Origin: Deinococcus cellulosilyticus NBRC 106333 = KACC 11606
GTDB lineage: Bacteria > Deinococcota > Deinococci > Deinococcales > Deinococcaceae
Length of the DNA stretch: 64,000 nt
Reading direction: 5' to 3'
NCBI RefSeq assembly: GCF_007990775.1
Contig: NZ_BJXB01000005.1
Coordinates: forward strand, 62,001 to 126,000
The position numbers were made by a program, and so were the translations under genes. The notes under the pieces were generated by a model. That model was not told the origin of the DNA. It saw only the letters and a list, made by a program, of their open reading frames with translations, and searched no databases. Shown one piece after another: positions 24,514-32,378 of the stretch. The number at the start of each line of letters is the position of its first letter. Position 1 is the stretch's first letter.

Positions 24514-25047
24514 TCAATGCACCGTGCTCGTTGTCATTCTGGCCTGAAAAGACTGGAAGACCTTCAGTTGCAGTTTGCGCACCCACCAGCCAAACAGTTT
24601 GTAGATGCCCTGCGGTTCTGCATAACTTTCAATGCGGACCATCACTTCATTGAAAGGGCTGAGGCTCACCTCAAAGACCTCCACCCCAGACAGGGGGTTG
24701 CCTTTGAGGGTTCCCAGCACAGCGCGGTAATAACGGGGTGACTCTCTCAGGTCCATCATGCGGTGGGGGGCAAGCACCCACAGGCCCAGCACATTGATGC
24801 ACACGGCAAGCCTTCTGCCCTGGGGGACGGCAAAGGTCCAGCCCAGATTGAACTGGCTCCAGGCCTGCAGGGACACCTTGGCCCGTTTGAAGGCAGCATC
24901 GCCCTGACCGACCTTGAATTCCACGAAGTCCCGATGGTAATGCTCCCTGGCATACTCCAGGCTTGGGAAGCTGAGGGGCGCCTCCTTGAGGGTTTCCAGG
25001 TGTCTTTCAAGAGCGATGGCCTCGGGCTTGCTGAAGTACACAGTCAC
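24514..25047 (-). CDS. DUF1990 family protein
   Basis: 177 residues. The stretch AVCINVLGLWVLAPHRMMDL, the following YRAVLGTLKGNPLSGVEVFEV and RIESYAEP match the DUF1990 pattern; its biochemical role is unknown. The start is taken as the GTG at 25047, which has GAGGAAC just upstream; a longer frame to 25125 would translate part of the adjacent heptad array (MPSALAFCLL) and is rejected. Confidence 0.75.
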   Translation of the reverse strand: MTVYFSKPEAIALERHLETLKEAPLSFPSLEYAREHYHRDFVEFKVGQGDAAFKRAKVSLQAWSQFNLGWTFAVPQGRRLAVCINVLGLWVLAPHRMMDLRESPRYYRAVLGTLKGNPLSGVEVFEVSLSPFNEVMVRIESYAEPQGIYKLFGWWVRKLQLKVFQSFQARMTTSTVH

Positions 25048-25094
25048 AGTTCCTCTATGGTACCCCTTTTGGTCTTGCAGGGAACTGAATGGGA

Positions 25095-25160
25095 GCAGAA
25101 GGCAGAAGGCCAGGGCAGAAGGCACAAGAAAGCCTTAGCATCAGCTCTTTAAGCCTTCTG
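25095..25160. repeat. inverted pair of heptad arrays
   Basis: Forward arm from 25095: GCAGAAG, GCAGAAG, GCCAGGG, then GCAGAAG and GCACAAG with a 1-bp phase slip. Reverse arm 25131-25160: GCCTTAG, CATCAGC, TCTTTAA, GCCTTCT, GC. The arms lie between the DUF1990 start and the der promoter. Confidence 0.8.
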
Positions 25161-25183
25161 CAAAGAAAAAACCTGCATGCCAT

Positions 25184-25289
25184 TTGAGTTCACACCAGAA
25201 TTTTGCTAATATATTATGTTTGCCTTTCAAAGGCACATCGGCGTGCCCGGGATTGATTCCCTCCGGGTGCGGCACCGGAAGGAGGAATC
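25184..25289 (+). promoter_or_regulatory. der promoter and structured 5' leader
   Basis: TTGAGT (25184-25189), 17-bp spacer, TAATAT (25207-25212). The roughly 70-nt leader starts with the perfect hairpin TGCCTTT-C-AAAGGCA (25221-25235), followed by a second imperfect stem in which GTG...CCCGG (25243-25250) can pair with CCGGG...CAC (25263-25275), and then AAGGAGG. The leader could be a site for translational control. Confidence 0.5.
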
Positions 25290-26639
25290 ATGCATAAAGT
25301 TGCCATTGTGGGCCGTCCCAATGTGGGAAAATCCAGCCTCTTCAACAGGCTGATTGGTCGTCGGGAGGCGGTCGTTGCAGACTTTCCCGGGGTGACCCGT
25401 GACGTTAAGGAACATGTCATGCTTTACGAAAACCACCGCATCGTCCTGATGGACACCGGAGGTCTCTGGAGCGGTGATGAGTGGGAACAGCACATCCGTG
25501 ACAAAGCAGAAATGGCCATTCACGACGCCAAATGCGTGGTCTTCGTGCTCGACCCCAGAGACGGTCTGAACACCGCAGATTACGAAGTGGCCGAATGGCT
25601 TCGCAAAATTGGCAAACCCGTGATTGTGGTTGCCAACAAGATGGACTCGGTGAAGCACGATGATGTGTTCACTGCAGAACTCTGGGCCCTCGGTTTTGAT
25701 GAACCCGTGCCGATCAGTGCAGAGCACGCCCGTGGCCTCGATGAACTGATGCGCCGCGTTCTGGAACACCTCCCCGAAGACGACGAAGACTATCCGGAGA
25801 TTGCCCCCATCCGCATCTCCCTGATTGGGCGTCCCAACGTCGGGAAATCCAGCCTGCTCAATGCCATCACCGGATCGGACCGGGTGATTGTCAGCGACAT
25901 TCCCGGAACCACCCGTGACAGTATCGACATTGAGTGGAACTTTGCAGGACAGCGCTTCATTCTGGTGGACACCGCCGGGATTCGCAAACGTCCCGACACC
26001 AGCATCGAAGAATTCAGCATGATGCGCTCGGAGTCTTCGATTGCCAACAGTGACATCATCTGGCTTGTGGTGAACGCCGGAGAAATCGGGGACCACGAAC
26101 TGAAACTGGCCAACATGGCCTACGACAGCGGCAAACCCGTGGTGATCGTGGTCAACAAATGGGACCTGGTGCCTGACGCCGAACTGAAACGAACCGAGCG
26201 CATGCTGGACGAAAAACTCGCCCACCTGCACTTTGCGCCCAGGGTGTACACCTCGGCCCTCAACGATTACGGCATCCACGACATGCTGGCAGAGGCCATC
26301 AAACTCTACGAGAAGTGGCAGCGCCGCATCCCCACCGGGGAACTCAACAAGTGGCTGGATGTCTGGCAGATCAAACAGGCCACCCCCAACTTCAAGGGCA
26401 AACCCCTGAAGATGATGTACATCACCCAGGCCGAGACTGCCCCACCCACTTTTGTGATCTTCTGCAACAAGGAAGACTTCGTGACCCGCGCCTACGAGAA
26501 CTTCCTGCAGAACCGCATCCGCGAGGACCTCGATCTGGCCGGAATTCCTGTGCGCATCGTCTGGAAAGAGCGTGGATCTTTCAAGAGCAAGTCCGAGCGC
26601 ATCGAGGCCCAGAAGAAAAAAGCCCGTCAGGAAGACTGA
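25290..26639 (+). CDS. der: ribosome-associated GTPase Der (EngA)
   Basis: 449 residues with two tandem GTPase domains, each with its own P-loop (GRPNVGKSSLFNRL near residue 8, GRPNVGKSSLLNAI near residue 182), DxxG (DTGG, DTAG) and NKxD (NKMD, NKWD), and a C-terminal KH-like domain. Der is an essential factor in 50S subunit maturation. AAGGAGG precedes the ATG by four bases. The stop is inside the first arm of a long palindrome. Confidence 0.97.
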   Translation: MHKVAIVGRPNVGKSSLFNRLIGRREAVVADFPGVTRDVKEHVMLYENHRIVLMDTGGLWSGDEWEQHIRDKAEMAIHDAKCVVFVLDPRDGLNTADYEVAEWLRKIGKPVIVVANKMDSVKHDDVFTAELWALGFDEPVPISAEHARGLDELMRRVLEHLPEDDEDYPEIAPIRISLIGRPNVGKSSLLNAITGSDRVIVSDIPGTTRDSIDIEWNFAGQRFILVDTAGIRKRPDTSIEEFSMMRSESSIANSDIIWLVVNAGEIGDHELKLANMAYDSGKPVVIVVNKWDLVPDAELKRTERMLDEKLAHLHFAPRVYTSALNDYGIHDMLAEAIKLYEKWQRRIPTGELNKWLDVWQIKQATPNFKGKPLKMMYITQAETAPPTFVIFCNKEDFVTRAYENFLQNRIREDLDLAGIPVRIVWKERGSFKSKSERIEAQKKKARQED

Positions 26640-26712
26640 CCCCCTGCACCTGCTTCGCTTGTGCTGTCCCCCTCTGTAGGGGGACAGTGTGAGCAGAGCG
26701 AACACAGGGGGT
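26639..26712. repeat. 74-bp imperfect palindrome between der and apgM
   Basis: Core CTGTCCCCCT-CTGT-AGGGGGACAG (26664-26687) is perfect; outer arms ACCCCCTG (26639-26646) and CAGGGGGT (26705-26712) also pair, and the middle arms (TGCTTCGCT versus AGCAGAGCG) pair imperfectly. It probably ends the der transcript, but lacks a T-run, and looks like a dispersed intergenic element. Confidence 0.6.
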
Positions 26713-26778
26713 ATTTCGTCTAGCCTTACGGGACAAAATTTATTGTGACTCTGACACCATCCCGATAAACTGTTACCT

Positions 26779-27999
26779 ATGTTAGAAGTGATTCGTGGTC
26801 TTTCCAAGAAAACCGACAGCAAAATCGTACTTGTGGTCTTAGACGGTGTGGGCGGCCTGCCCCTCGAAACCAATGGTGAAACCGAGCTCGCCACCGCAAA
26901 AACCCCCAACATGGATGCTCTGGCCAAAGACAGCCAGCTGGGCCTGATTGAATTGGTGGGTGCAGGCATCACCCCCGGAAGTGGCCCCGGTCACCTGAGC
27001 CTGTTTGGGTATGATCCCATCAAGTTCACCGTGGGTCGTGGTGCCCTGTCTGCTGTGGGCATTGGTGTGAAACTGAACGCTGGCGACGTGGCAGTGCGTG
27101 GCAACTTCGCCACCCTCGGTGAAGGACGCATTGTGAAGGACCGTCGTGCAGGCCGTCCTTCCGACGAGAAGAACGTCGAGATCGTGAGCAAACTGAAAGC
27201 TGCCATCCCCGAAATTGACGGAACCCCCGTCGAGATCTACACCGAGTCCGAGCACCGTTTCGTGGTGGTGTTCCGTTCCACCGGAACCCCCCTCGGGGCC
27301 AACGTCAGCGATGTGGACCCCCAGGAAACCGGTGTGCAGCCCCTGACCGCCCAGGCCCTGGATGCCGCCAGTGAGAAAACCGCTGCCCTGGTCAATGCTT
27401 TTGTGGCCCGTGCCGAGGAAGCCCTCAGGGACGAGACCCAGGTGAACGGTGCCCTGTTCCGTGGTTACAGCGACGTGCCCCATTTCCCCAGCTACGCTGA
27501 CGTGTATCAGCTGAAATCTGCCTGCATTGCTTCCTACCCCATGTACAAGGGACTGGCAAGTCTGGTGGGCATGGATGTGCTGGATGTGCCCGGCGAAGAA
27601 GACGCCATGGAAGAGAAGATGCAGGTCCTCAGAGACAACTGGGACAAATACGACTTTTTTTACCTGCACTCCAAGAAAACCGATTCCACTGGAGAAGACG
27701 GCAACTTTGCGGCCAAGGTCAAGAAAATTGAACTCTTCGACAGCCTGTTGCCCCAGATTCTGGCCCTGAACCCCGATGTGATCGCCATTGTGGGCGACCA
27801 CTCCACCCCCAGCAAACTGGCAAGCCACTCCTGGCACCCCGTGCCTTTCTTGTTGAAGAGCAATTATGGCCGCAAGGATCTGGCCCAGCGTTACACCGAA
27901 GAGGAAGCCGGAAAAGGCAGCCTCGGTCTGCGCAAGGGCACCGACATCATGCCCCTTTTGATGGCCAACGCCCTGAAACTCCAGAAGTACGGCGCTTAA
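26779..27999 (+). CDS. apgM: 2,3-bisphosphoglycerate-independent phosphoglycerate mutase, archaeal type
   Basis: 406 residues, alkaline-phosphatase superfamily. Metal-binding and active-site elements: VVLDGVGGLP at the N-terminus, TPGSGPGHLSLFGYDP, HSKKTDSTGEDGN and VGDHSTPSKLASHSW. It interconverts 3- and 2-phosphoglycerate in glycolysis. The length and motif order match the ApgM family of archaea, Thermus and Deinococcus rather than the classic GpmI. TTGTGA/TAAACT (26743-26748, 26766-26771) with 17-bp spacing is the promoter; the ATG is 7 nt after the -10 box (leaderless). Confidence 0.94.
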   Translation: MLEVIRGLSKKTDSKIVLVVLDGVGGLPLETNGETELATAKTPNMDALAKDSQLGLIELVGAGITPGSGPGHLSLFGYDPIKFTVGRGALSAVGIGVKLNAGDVAVRGNFATLGEGRIVKDRRAGRPSDEKNVEIVSKLKAAIPEIDGTPVEIYTESEHRFVVVFRSTGTPLGANVSDVDPQETGVQPLTAQALDAASEKTAALVNAFVARAEEALRDETQVNGALFRGYSDVPHFPSYADVYQLKSACIASYPMYKGLASLVGMDVLDVPGEEDAMEEKMQVLRDNWDKYDFFYLHSKKTDSTGEDGNFAAKVKKIELFDSLLPQILALNPDVIAIVGDHSTPSKLASHSWHPVPFLLKSNYGRKDLAQRYTEEEAGKGSLGLRKGTDIMPLLMANALKLQKYGA

Positions 28000-28015
28000 A
28001 CTTCAATTCTGCTGT

Positions 28016-28048
28016 CTCCAGTGTCCATCAGGGCACTGGAGATTTTTT
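28016..28048 (+). terminator. terminator of apgM
   Basis: CTCCAGTG pairs with CACTGGAG around a 10-nt loop, followed by ATTTTTT. Confidence 0.88.
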
Positions 28049-28232
28049 GATTTCTGAAGGGCATGATCTGCCCGGAATGTGGGCTGTTCTGGAAGTCCAG
28101 ACCCTGAAGATACAGGCATCTGGCCTCCATGTGAAAACCTCCATCAAAAGACGACTCCCGACATTGCCGGGAGTGATCTTTCATGTGGAGATGGGTTTTC
28201 ATACCCTCCTTCAAAAGGAGGTCAAAGGTGCA

Positions 28233-28712
28233 CTAGAACGGTCTGTGCTTCTTCTGGAAGTGCATCCTTTGTTTCAGAAACTCCTTTCCAAAATGGGATT
28301 TCATCTGCTTGTGTGATTGTGCGACCAGAAAAGGGTACTTTCTGGCCAGTTCCTGAAAGGTGGTCCTGAGGTCATTCATCTGACGGCTCAGAGCGATGCG
28401 GTCATCAATCACGGCTTTTTGGGCCAGCAAACGAGCTTCATTGGGTGGATTCTGGGCTTTCAGGGCTTCGTTGTAGGCCGTTAAAGCCTTGATGCGAAGG
28501 TCCTGCACCTTTTGCCGCAGCTGTTTTGCAGATTCCTGCCAGGTTTTGAATTTCTCCTGGTCTTCTGCAGACATGCGGGACATCAGGGTGAGGTTCCAGG
28601 CCTCACGTCGGAGTTCCTGAAGGGTGGTTTTGGAGTTGTTCTGTGGTGGGGTGCCCTGTGCAAAGGAGGAGGCAGGGACGAGGAAAGCCAGAGTGATCAG
28701 CAGTTTCTTCAT
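28233..28712 (-). CDS. exported helical protein, Spy/CpxP-like
   Basis: 159 residues. Signal peptide MKKLLITLAFLVPASSFAQG, then a wholly helical, charged body (for example REAWNLTLMSRMSAEDQEKF) without Cys. The size and all-helical nature are like Spy/CpxP periplasmic chaperones, but the LTxxQ motif is absent, so this is only a resemblance. The Met at 28712 is preferred because GGAG lies 8 nt upstream; a Met two codons earlier is too close to it. Monocistronic and divergent from glnK. Confidence 0.75.
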   Translation of the reverse strand: MKKLLITLAFLVPASSFAQGTPPQNNSKTTLQELRREAWNLTLMSRMSAEDQEKFKTWQESAKQLRQKVQDLRIKALTAYNEALKAQNPPNEARLLAQKAVIDDRIALSRQMNDLRTTFQELARKYPFLVAQSHKQMKSHFGKEFLKQRMHFQKKHRPF

Positions 28713-28928
28713 GTACATTGCTCCTTTCCAACCCATTAGAGTGCGAAACCCTGGCAAAAGTTCCCGGATGTGCTGAATTTCTGGCACACCGTGCAATGAA
28801 CCTGGACTTATCTTCCTCATGTTCCATCTTTCGTGAACGCAGAGCAGAATTGGAGCCAGATATCCCGGAAAATCGGTCAAAATTTTGCGACTTGTGAAAC
28901 AATATTTGTACAACTTGCCAGAATTCTC

Positions 28929-28957
28929 TTGACATGCTGCATTTTTCACCCTATTCT
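28929..28957 (+). promoter_or_regulatory. promoter of the glnK-amtB operon
   Basis: TTGACA (28929-28934), exactly 17 bp, TATTCT (28952-28957); a leader of about 30 nt with GGGAGG follows. Confidence 0.85.
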
Positions 28958-28995
28958 TACTTTCAAGAGCCTTAAACGGCATGGGAGGTCCAGCT

Positions 28996-29385
28996 ATGAA
29001 ACTCATCACAGCCATCATCAGACCCGAGCGACTGGGCGCAGTGAAAGAAGCCCTGTTCAAGGTGGGCGTCACCGGCATCAGCCTCAGCCGGGTGTCTGGC
29101 CACGGCGGCGAGCGTGAAATCATCGAGCACTACCGGGGAACCCAGGTGCGCATGGAATTTCACGAAAAGGTGCACCTGCAGATTGCGGTCAGCGAACCCT
29201 TCGTGGATGTCACCGTCAACGCCATCTTGCAGAGCGCCCGCACCGGAGAGGTCGGAGATGGCAAGATTTTCGTGCAACCGCTGGACCGGGTGATCCGCAT
29301 TCGCACCGGAGAACAGGACGTGGACGCCCTCACTCCGGTCAACCAGCCCGAAACCACTGCCGCTGCCTTAGGGGGTAAGAAATGA
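28996..29385 (+). CDS. glnK: PII nitrogen regulatory protein
   Basis: 129 residues. PII start MKLITAIIRPERLGAVKEAL and C-terminal TGEVGDGKIFVQPLDRVIRIRTGE are intact. The T-loop (GHGGEREIIEHYRGTQVRME) has Val at position 51, where Tyr is uridylylated in enteric PII, and Glu at position 39 instead of Gln, so control by uridylylation is not possible and 2-oxoglutarate binding may differ. GGGAGG precedes the ATG at 28996. The stop overlaps the amtB start (ATGA); PII of this kind plugs the AmtB channel when nitrogen is plentiful. Confidence 0.94.
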   Translation: MKLITAIIRPERLGAVKEALFKVGVTGISLSRVSGHGGEREIIEHYRGTQVRMEFHEKVHLQIAVSEPFVDVTVNAILQSARTGEVGDGKIFVQPLDRVIRIRTGEQDVDALTPVNQPETTAAALGGKK

Positions 29386-30731
29386 AGAAGTACCTGGCAA
29401 CCGCTCTCGCCCTGGCTGGAGCCGCTTTCGCTGCGGACCCTGCCATTGACCGTGGTGACACCGCCTGGCTGCTGGCCTCCAGCGCCCTGGTGCTGCTGAT
29501 GACCCCCGGGCTGGCCTTCTTCTACGGCGGCCTCACCCGCTCCAAGAGCGTGCTGAACACCATGATGATGAGCTTCATCGCCATGGGCGTGATTGGCGTG
29601 CTGTGGGTGCTCTTCGGATACACCCTCGCTTTCGGTGACAACGCCACCAGCCCCTGGATCGGCACCCTCGCCAACATCGGCATGAACGGCATCGGCCAGA
29701 ACTCCCTGGCAGCCACCTTCGAAGAAGGACACTACATTCCCAAGTACGTCTTTGTGATGTTCCAGGGCATGTTCGCCATCATCACCGCAGCCCTGATCAG
29801 CGGAGCTGTCGTGGACCGCATGAAGTTCGGTGCTTTCGCCCTCTTCATTGCCATCTGGTCCCTGGTGGTGTACTCCCCCCTGGCCCACATCGTCTGGGAT
29901 GCCAAAGGCTACCTTTTCAACCTCGGCGCACTGGACTTCGCCGGTGGCACCGTGGTGCACATCTCCTCCGGGGTTTCCGCTCTGGTCGCTGCACTGGTCC
30001 TCGGTCCACGCCTGAAATCCACCAAACGTGCAGGCGTTCCCCACAACATCCCCTTCGTGATGCTCGGTGCAGGCCTGCTGTGGTTCGGCTGGTTCGGCTT
30101 TAACGCAGGTTCCGCCCTCGGAGCCAACGGCAGCGCCTCTCTCGCCTTCATCACCACCAGCACCGCCACCAGTGCCGCCATGCTTGGCTGGCTCCTCTGG
30201 GAAGTCATTCGTGGTCAGAAACCCAGCGCAGTTGGTGCTGCCACCGGTTCTGTGGTCGGTCTGGTTGCCATCACCCCCGCCGCTGGATTCGTGAGCCCTG
30301 TCTACGCCATCGTGATTGGTCTGGTCGCCGCCAGCATCTCCTTCTGGGTGGTGCAGCTCAAGAACCGCATGCAAGCCGATGACGCCCTTGATGTGTTCGC
30401 CTGCCACGGGGTGGGCGGCATGGTCGGAGCCATCCTCACCGGAGCCTTCGCCTTCAGCACTGGCGCTGGCAAGGGCACCATCGAGCAGGTCGGCATCCAG
30501 CTCATCAGCGTTCTGATTGCCATCGCCATGGCCGGAATCGGCACCTTCGTGATCCTCAAGGTCATCGACGCCATCATGGGACTGCGTGTGGCCCCCAACA
30601 AGGAAACCGCAGGCATGGACATTTCCGAGCACGCCGAAGAAGGATACAGCGGCAGCGACCTCTCCTACGCCGACGACGACAAGAACCCCCTGGGCGCTCC
30701 TGTCATCCTCTCCACCTCAGCCACCGACTGA
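29382..30731 (+). CDS. amtB: ammonium transporter AmtB
   Basis: 449 residues: signal-like N-terminus (MKKYLATALALAGAAFAA), eleven hydrophobic segments and the twin pore His in GTVVHISSGV and FACHGVGGMVG. The family trims carries NH4+/NH3 inward. The C-terminal tail (about residues 395-449) is long and acidic (DLSYADDDKN). It overlaps glnK by 4 nt, and a 15-bp-stem terminator follows. Confidence 0.96.
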   Translation: MKKYLATALALAGAAFAADPAIDRGDTAWLLASSALVLLMTPGLAFFYGGLTRSKSVLNTMMMSFIAMGVIGVLWVLFGYTLAFGDNATSPWIGTLANIGMNGIGQNSLAATFEEGHYIPKYVFVMFQGMFAIITAALISGAVVDRMKFGAFALFIAIWSLVVYSPLAHIVWDAKGYLFNLGALDFAGGTVVHISSGVSALVAALVLGPRLKSTKRAGVPHNIPFVMLGAGLLWFGWFGFNAGSALGANGSASLAFITTSTATSAAMLGWLLWEVIRGQKPSAVGAATGSVVGLVAITPAAGFVSPVYAIVIGLVAASISFWVVQLKNRMQADDALDVFACHGVGGMVGAILTGAFAFSTGAGKGTIEQVGIQLISVLIAIAMAGIGTFVILKVIDAIMGLRVAPNKETAGMDISEHAEEGYSGSDLSYADDDKNPLGAPVILSTSATD

Positions 30732-30768
30732 GCCCAACCTCAAAACTCTTCGCTTCTCCTCTCAATGT

Positions 30769-30805
30769 AGTCAAAAGCCAGCCTGTCGGGGGCTGGCTTT
30801 TGACT
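30769..30805. terminator. bidirectional terminator of amtB and the SHOCT gene
   Basis: AGTCAAAAGCCAGCC pairs over 15 bp with GGCTGGCTTTTGACT around a 7-nt loop. Confidence 0.95.
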
Positions 30806-30816
30806 TGTGGGTGGGG

Positions 30817-31206
30817 TCATTCCTCCAGCGTCTTCACAATCACCTGAAGCTGTTCCAGAGTGATTTCCCCTCTGGCGTAGCGTTCGCGGGCAATTTCCAC
30901 GGCAGAATCCTGTTTGCCCCACCAGCCTGCTTTTTTCTCGAAGAAGTCACGGGGGTTCCAGTCTTTGTGGTCACCTTTGACGCCCTGACCGCCCTGGGCG
31001 GCACGGTATTCCATCCAGCGTTTGTGTTTGAGTTTCTTGGCGAGGAAAAGCCCACCGATCAGGAGCAGCAGGAAGAATGGGAAACCGCCTCCGTGGTGGT
31101 GGTCATGGTGTCCATAACCTTTACCATAAAACTGGGGCTGTCCGGGGGCATAAACCTGTCCTTGAAGCTGTGCGGGTGCTGCGGGATTGTTGATGATCAC
31201 GTCCAT
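30817..31206 (-). CDS. membrane protein with C-terminal SHOCT domain
   Basis: 129 residues: Pro/Gln/His/Gly-rich start with GHHDHHHGGG, one transmembrane helix (FPFFLLLLIGGLFLA), a basic stretch and a SHOCT-type ending (AVEIARERYARGEITLEQLQ). SHOCT domains are short helical modules often linked to oligomerisation. AAAAGGAG lies 7 nt before the ATG. Function unknown. Confidence 0.8.
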   Translation of the reverse strand: MDVIINNPAAPAQLQGQVYAPGQPQFYGKGYGHHDHHHGGGFPFFLLLLIGGLFLAKKLKHKRWMEYRAAQGGQGVKGDHKDWNPRDFFEKKAGWWGKQDSAVEIARERYARGEITLEQLQVIVKTLEE

Positions 31207-31365
31207 GTTTTTTCTCCTTTTGAACCAGTGCTTTCTGGCGTGATCTCAAGGTACAGCCAGGCGTGTGAAAGGGTTTTGCAGGTTTTGTGAACGTGCTGTG
31301 AATGCCAGGGCATGCCCTGAATGCTCCGAAATCCAGTCTGTTAAGCTGCTTGCAGGAGGAATGAG

Positions 31366-31815
31366 ATGGCAACGTTCAAGGATTTCATCATGCGGGGCAA
31401 TGTGGTCGATCTGGCGGTCGGTGTGGTGATCGGTGCCGCTTTCAACGGGGTGGTCACAGCTTTCACCAACTCTTTCATCAACCCCATGATCAAACTGGCC
31501 ACCGGAGGGGTGCAGCAGGGGGTGCTGAAGGGTGGAAAATTCACCCTGGCAGGGGTGGATTTCACCTATGGGGATTTTGTCTCGGTGATTCTGAATTTCG
31601 TGATCACGGCAGCTGTGGTGTATTACCTGGTGGTGGTCCCCATGAACACCCTGCGTGAAATGCAACTGGCCAAAGCCAAAGCGGCCCAGCCTGATCAGGC
31701 TCCACCTCCCTCACTGACCCTGGACCAGGAGCTCCTCAAAGAGATCCGGGACCTGCTCAAAGCGCAGCAGGGCAGTGTGGCAGTCCTCACGGAAACAGAA
31801 AGAAAGCCGCTCTGA
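31366..31815 (+). CDS. mscL: large-conductance mechanosensitive channel
   Basis: 149 residues. Start FKDFIMRGNVVDLAVGVVIGAAF and second helix FVSVILNFVITAAVVYYLVV are diagnostic. The pentameric channel opens under membrane tension to release solutes on osmotic downshock. The tail (about residues 105-149) is charged. AGGAGG is 6 nt before the ATG; the terminator hairpin encloses the stop codon. Confidence 0.96.
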   Translation: MATFKDFIMRGNVVDLAVGVVIGAAFNGVVTAFTNSFINPMIKLATGGVQQGVLKGGKFTLAGVDFTYGDFVSVILNFVITAAVVYYLVVVPMNTLREMQLAKAKAAQPDQAPPPSLTLDQELLKEIRDLLKAQQGSVAVLTETERKPL

Positions 31816-31826
31816 GGCGGCTTTCT
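31801..31826. terminator. bidirectional terminator overlapping the mscL stop
   Basis: AGAAAGCCGC (31801-31810) and GCGGCTTTCT (31817-31826); the loop contains most of the mscL stop codon. Confidence 0.85.
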
Positions 31827-31843
31827 TCTTGAAACTCAAATGG

Positions 31844-32197
31844 TCAGGCGTTGAAGTTGATGATGGGTCCCACACCCCGTTTCGCCAGGATGATGCCTCC
31901 CACGATCAGCAGCAGGTTGATGATCCAGGCGACGATCACCACGGTTTTGTTGTCCTTTTTGGCCACAGCGTGACCGATGCCCAGTGCGATCACCATCAGG
32001 ACCGGGTGCCACACCGACACAGGGATCTTGTTGATGAAAAGGACGAGTGCCCCGAGCAGCACATTGATGTCCAGCAGGATGGGGGCGATGCGTTGAAAGG
32101 GGGTCTTGTTTCTGAGAGCGTACCAGACCACCAGAATGAGGGGAACAATTTGCAGGAATTCCCCGAAGTACTTGTGGGTGTTGTAAAGAGCTTCCAT
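31844..32197 (-). CDS. small membrane protein of unknown function
   Basis: 117 residues with four hydrophobic segments (for instance LQIVPLILVVWYAL, VLLGALVLFI, VLMVIALGIGHAVA and VAWIINLLLIVGGIIL). The start MEALYNTHKYFGEF recalls a family of small heme- or quinone-linked membrane proteins, but I cannot name it. AAGGAGG precedes the ATG. Monocistronic, convergent with mscL. Confidence 0.75.
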   Translation of the reverse strand: MEALYNTHKYFGEFLQIVPLILVVWYALRNKTPFQRIAPILLDINVLLGALVLFINKIPVSVWHPVLMVIALGIGHAVAKKDNKTVVIVAWIINLLLIVGGIILAKRGVGPIINFNA

Positions 32198-32343
32198 GTG
32201 TCTGCCTCCTTGAATGCATCAGAAGTGCCAGCAGGGTGCCAGCCGATGGCCAGCTTACTGTAAGCAGTGTAAAGCAAAAGAGGGACATTTGTTGCCCCTC
32301 TCGTAACGTGGCTTTCTGGGCGAGAAATGGATTTCATCTTTCG

Positions 32344-32378
32344 CTGTGAACTGAAAACTGTGAACTGAAAACTGAACT
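32344..32378 (-). repeat. heptad array, CTGTGAA/CTGAAAA type, at the end of priA
   Basis: CTGTGAA, CTGAAAA, CTGTGAA, CTGAAAA, CTGAACT: strictly alternating 7-bp units. The last unit overlaps the priA stop codon (32377-32379). A third sequence class of the same 7-bp design. Confidence 0.85.

Noticed and set aside
25227..26972. A 581-residue minus-strand frame opposite der
   Set aside because: Antisense to der, which is a universal GTPase with all motifs.
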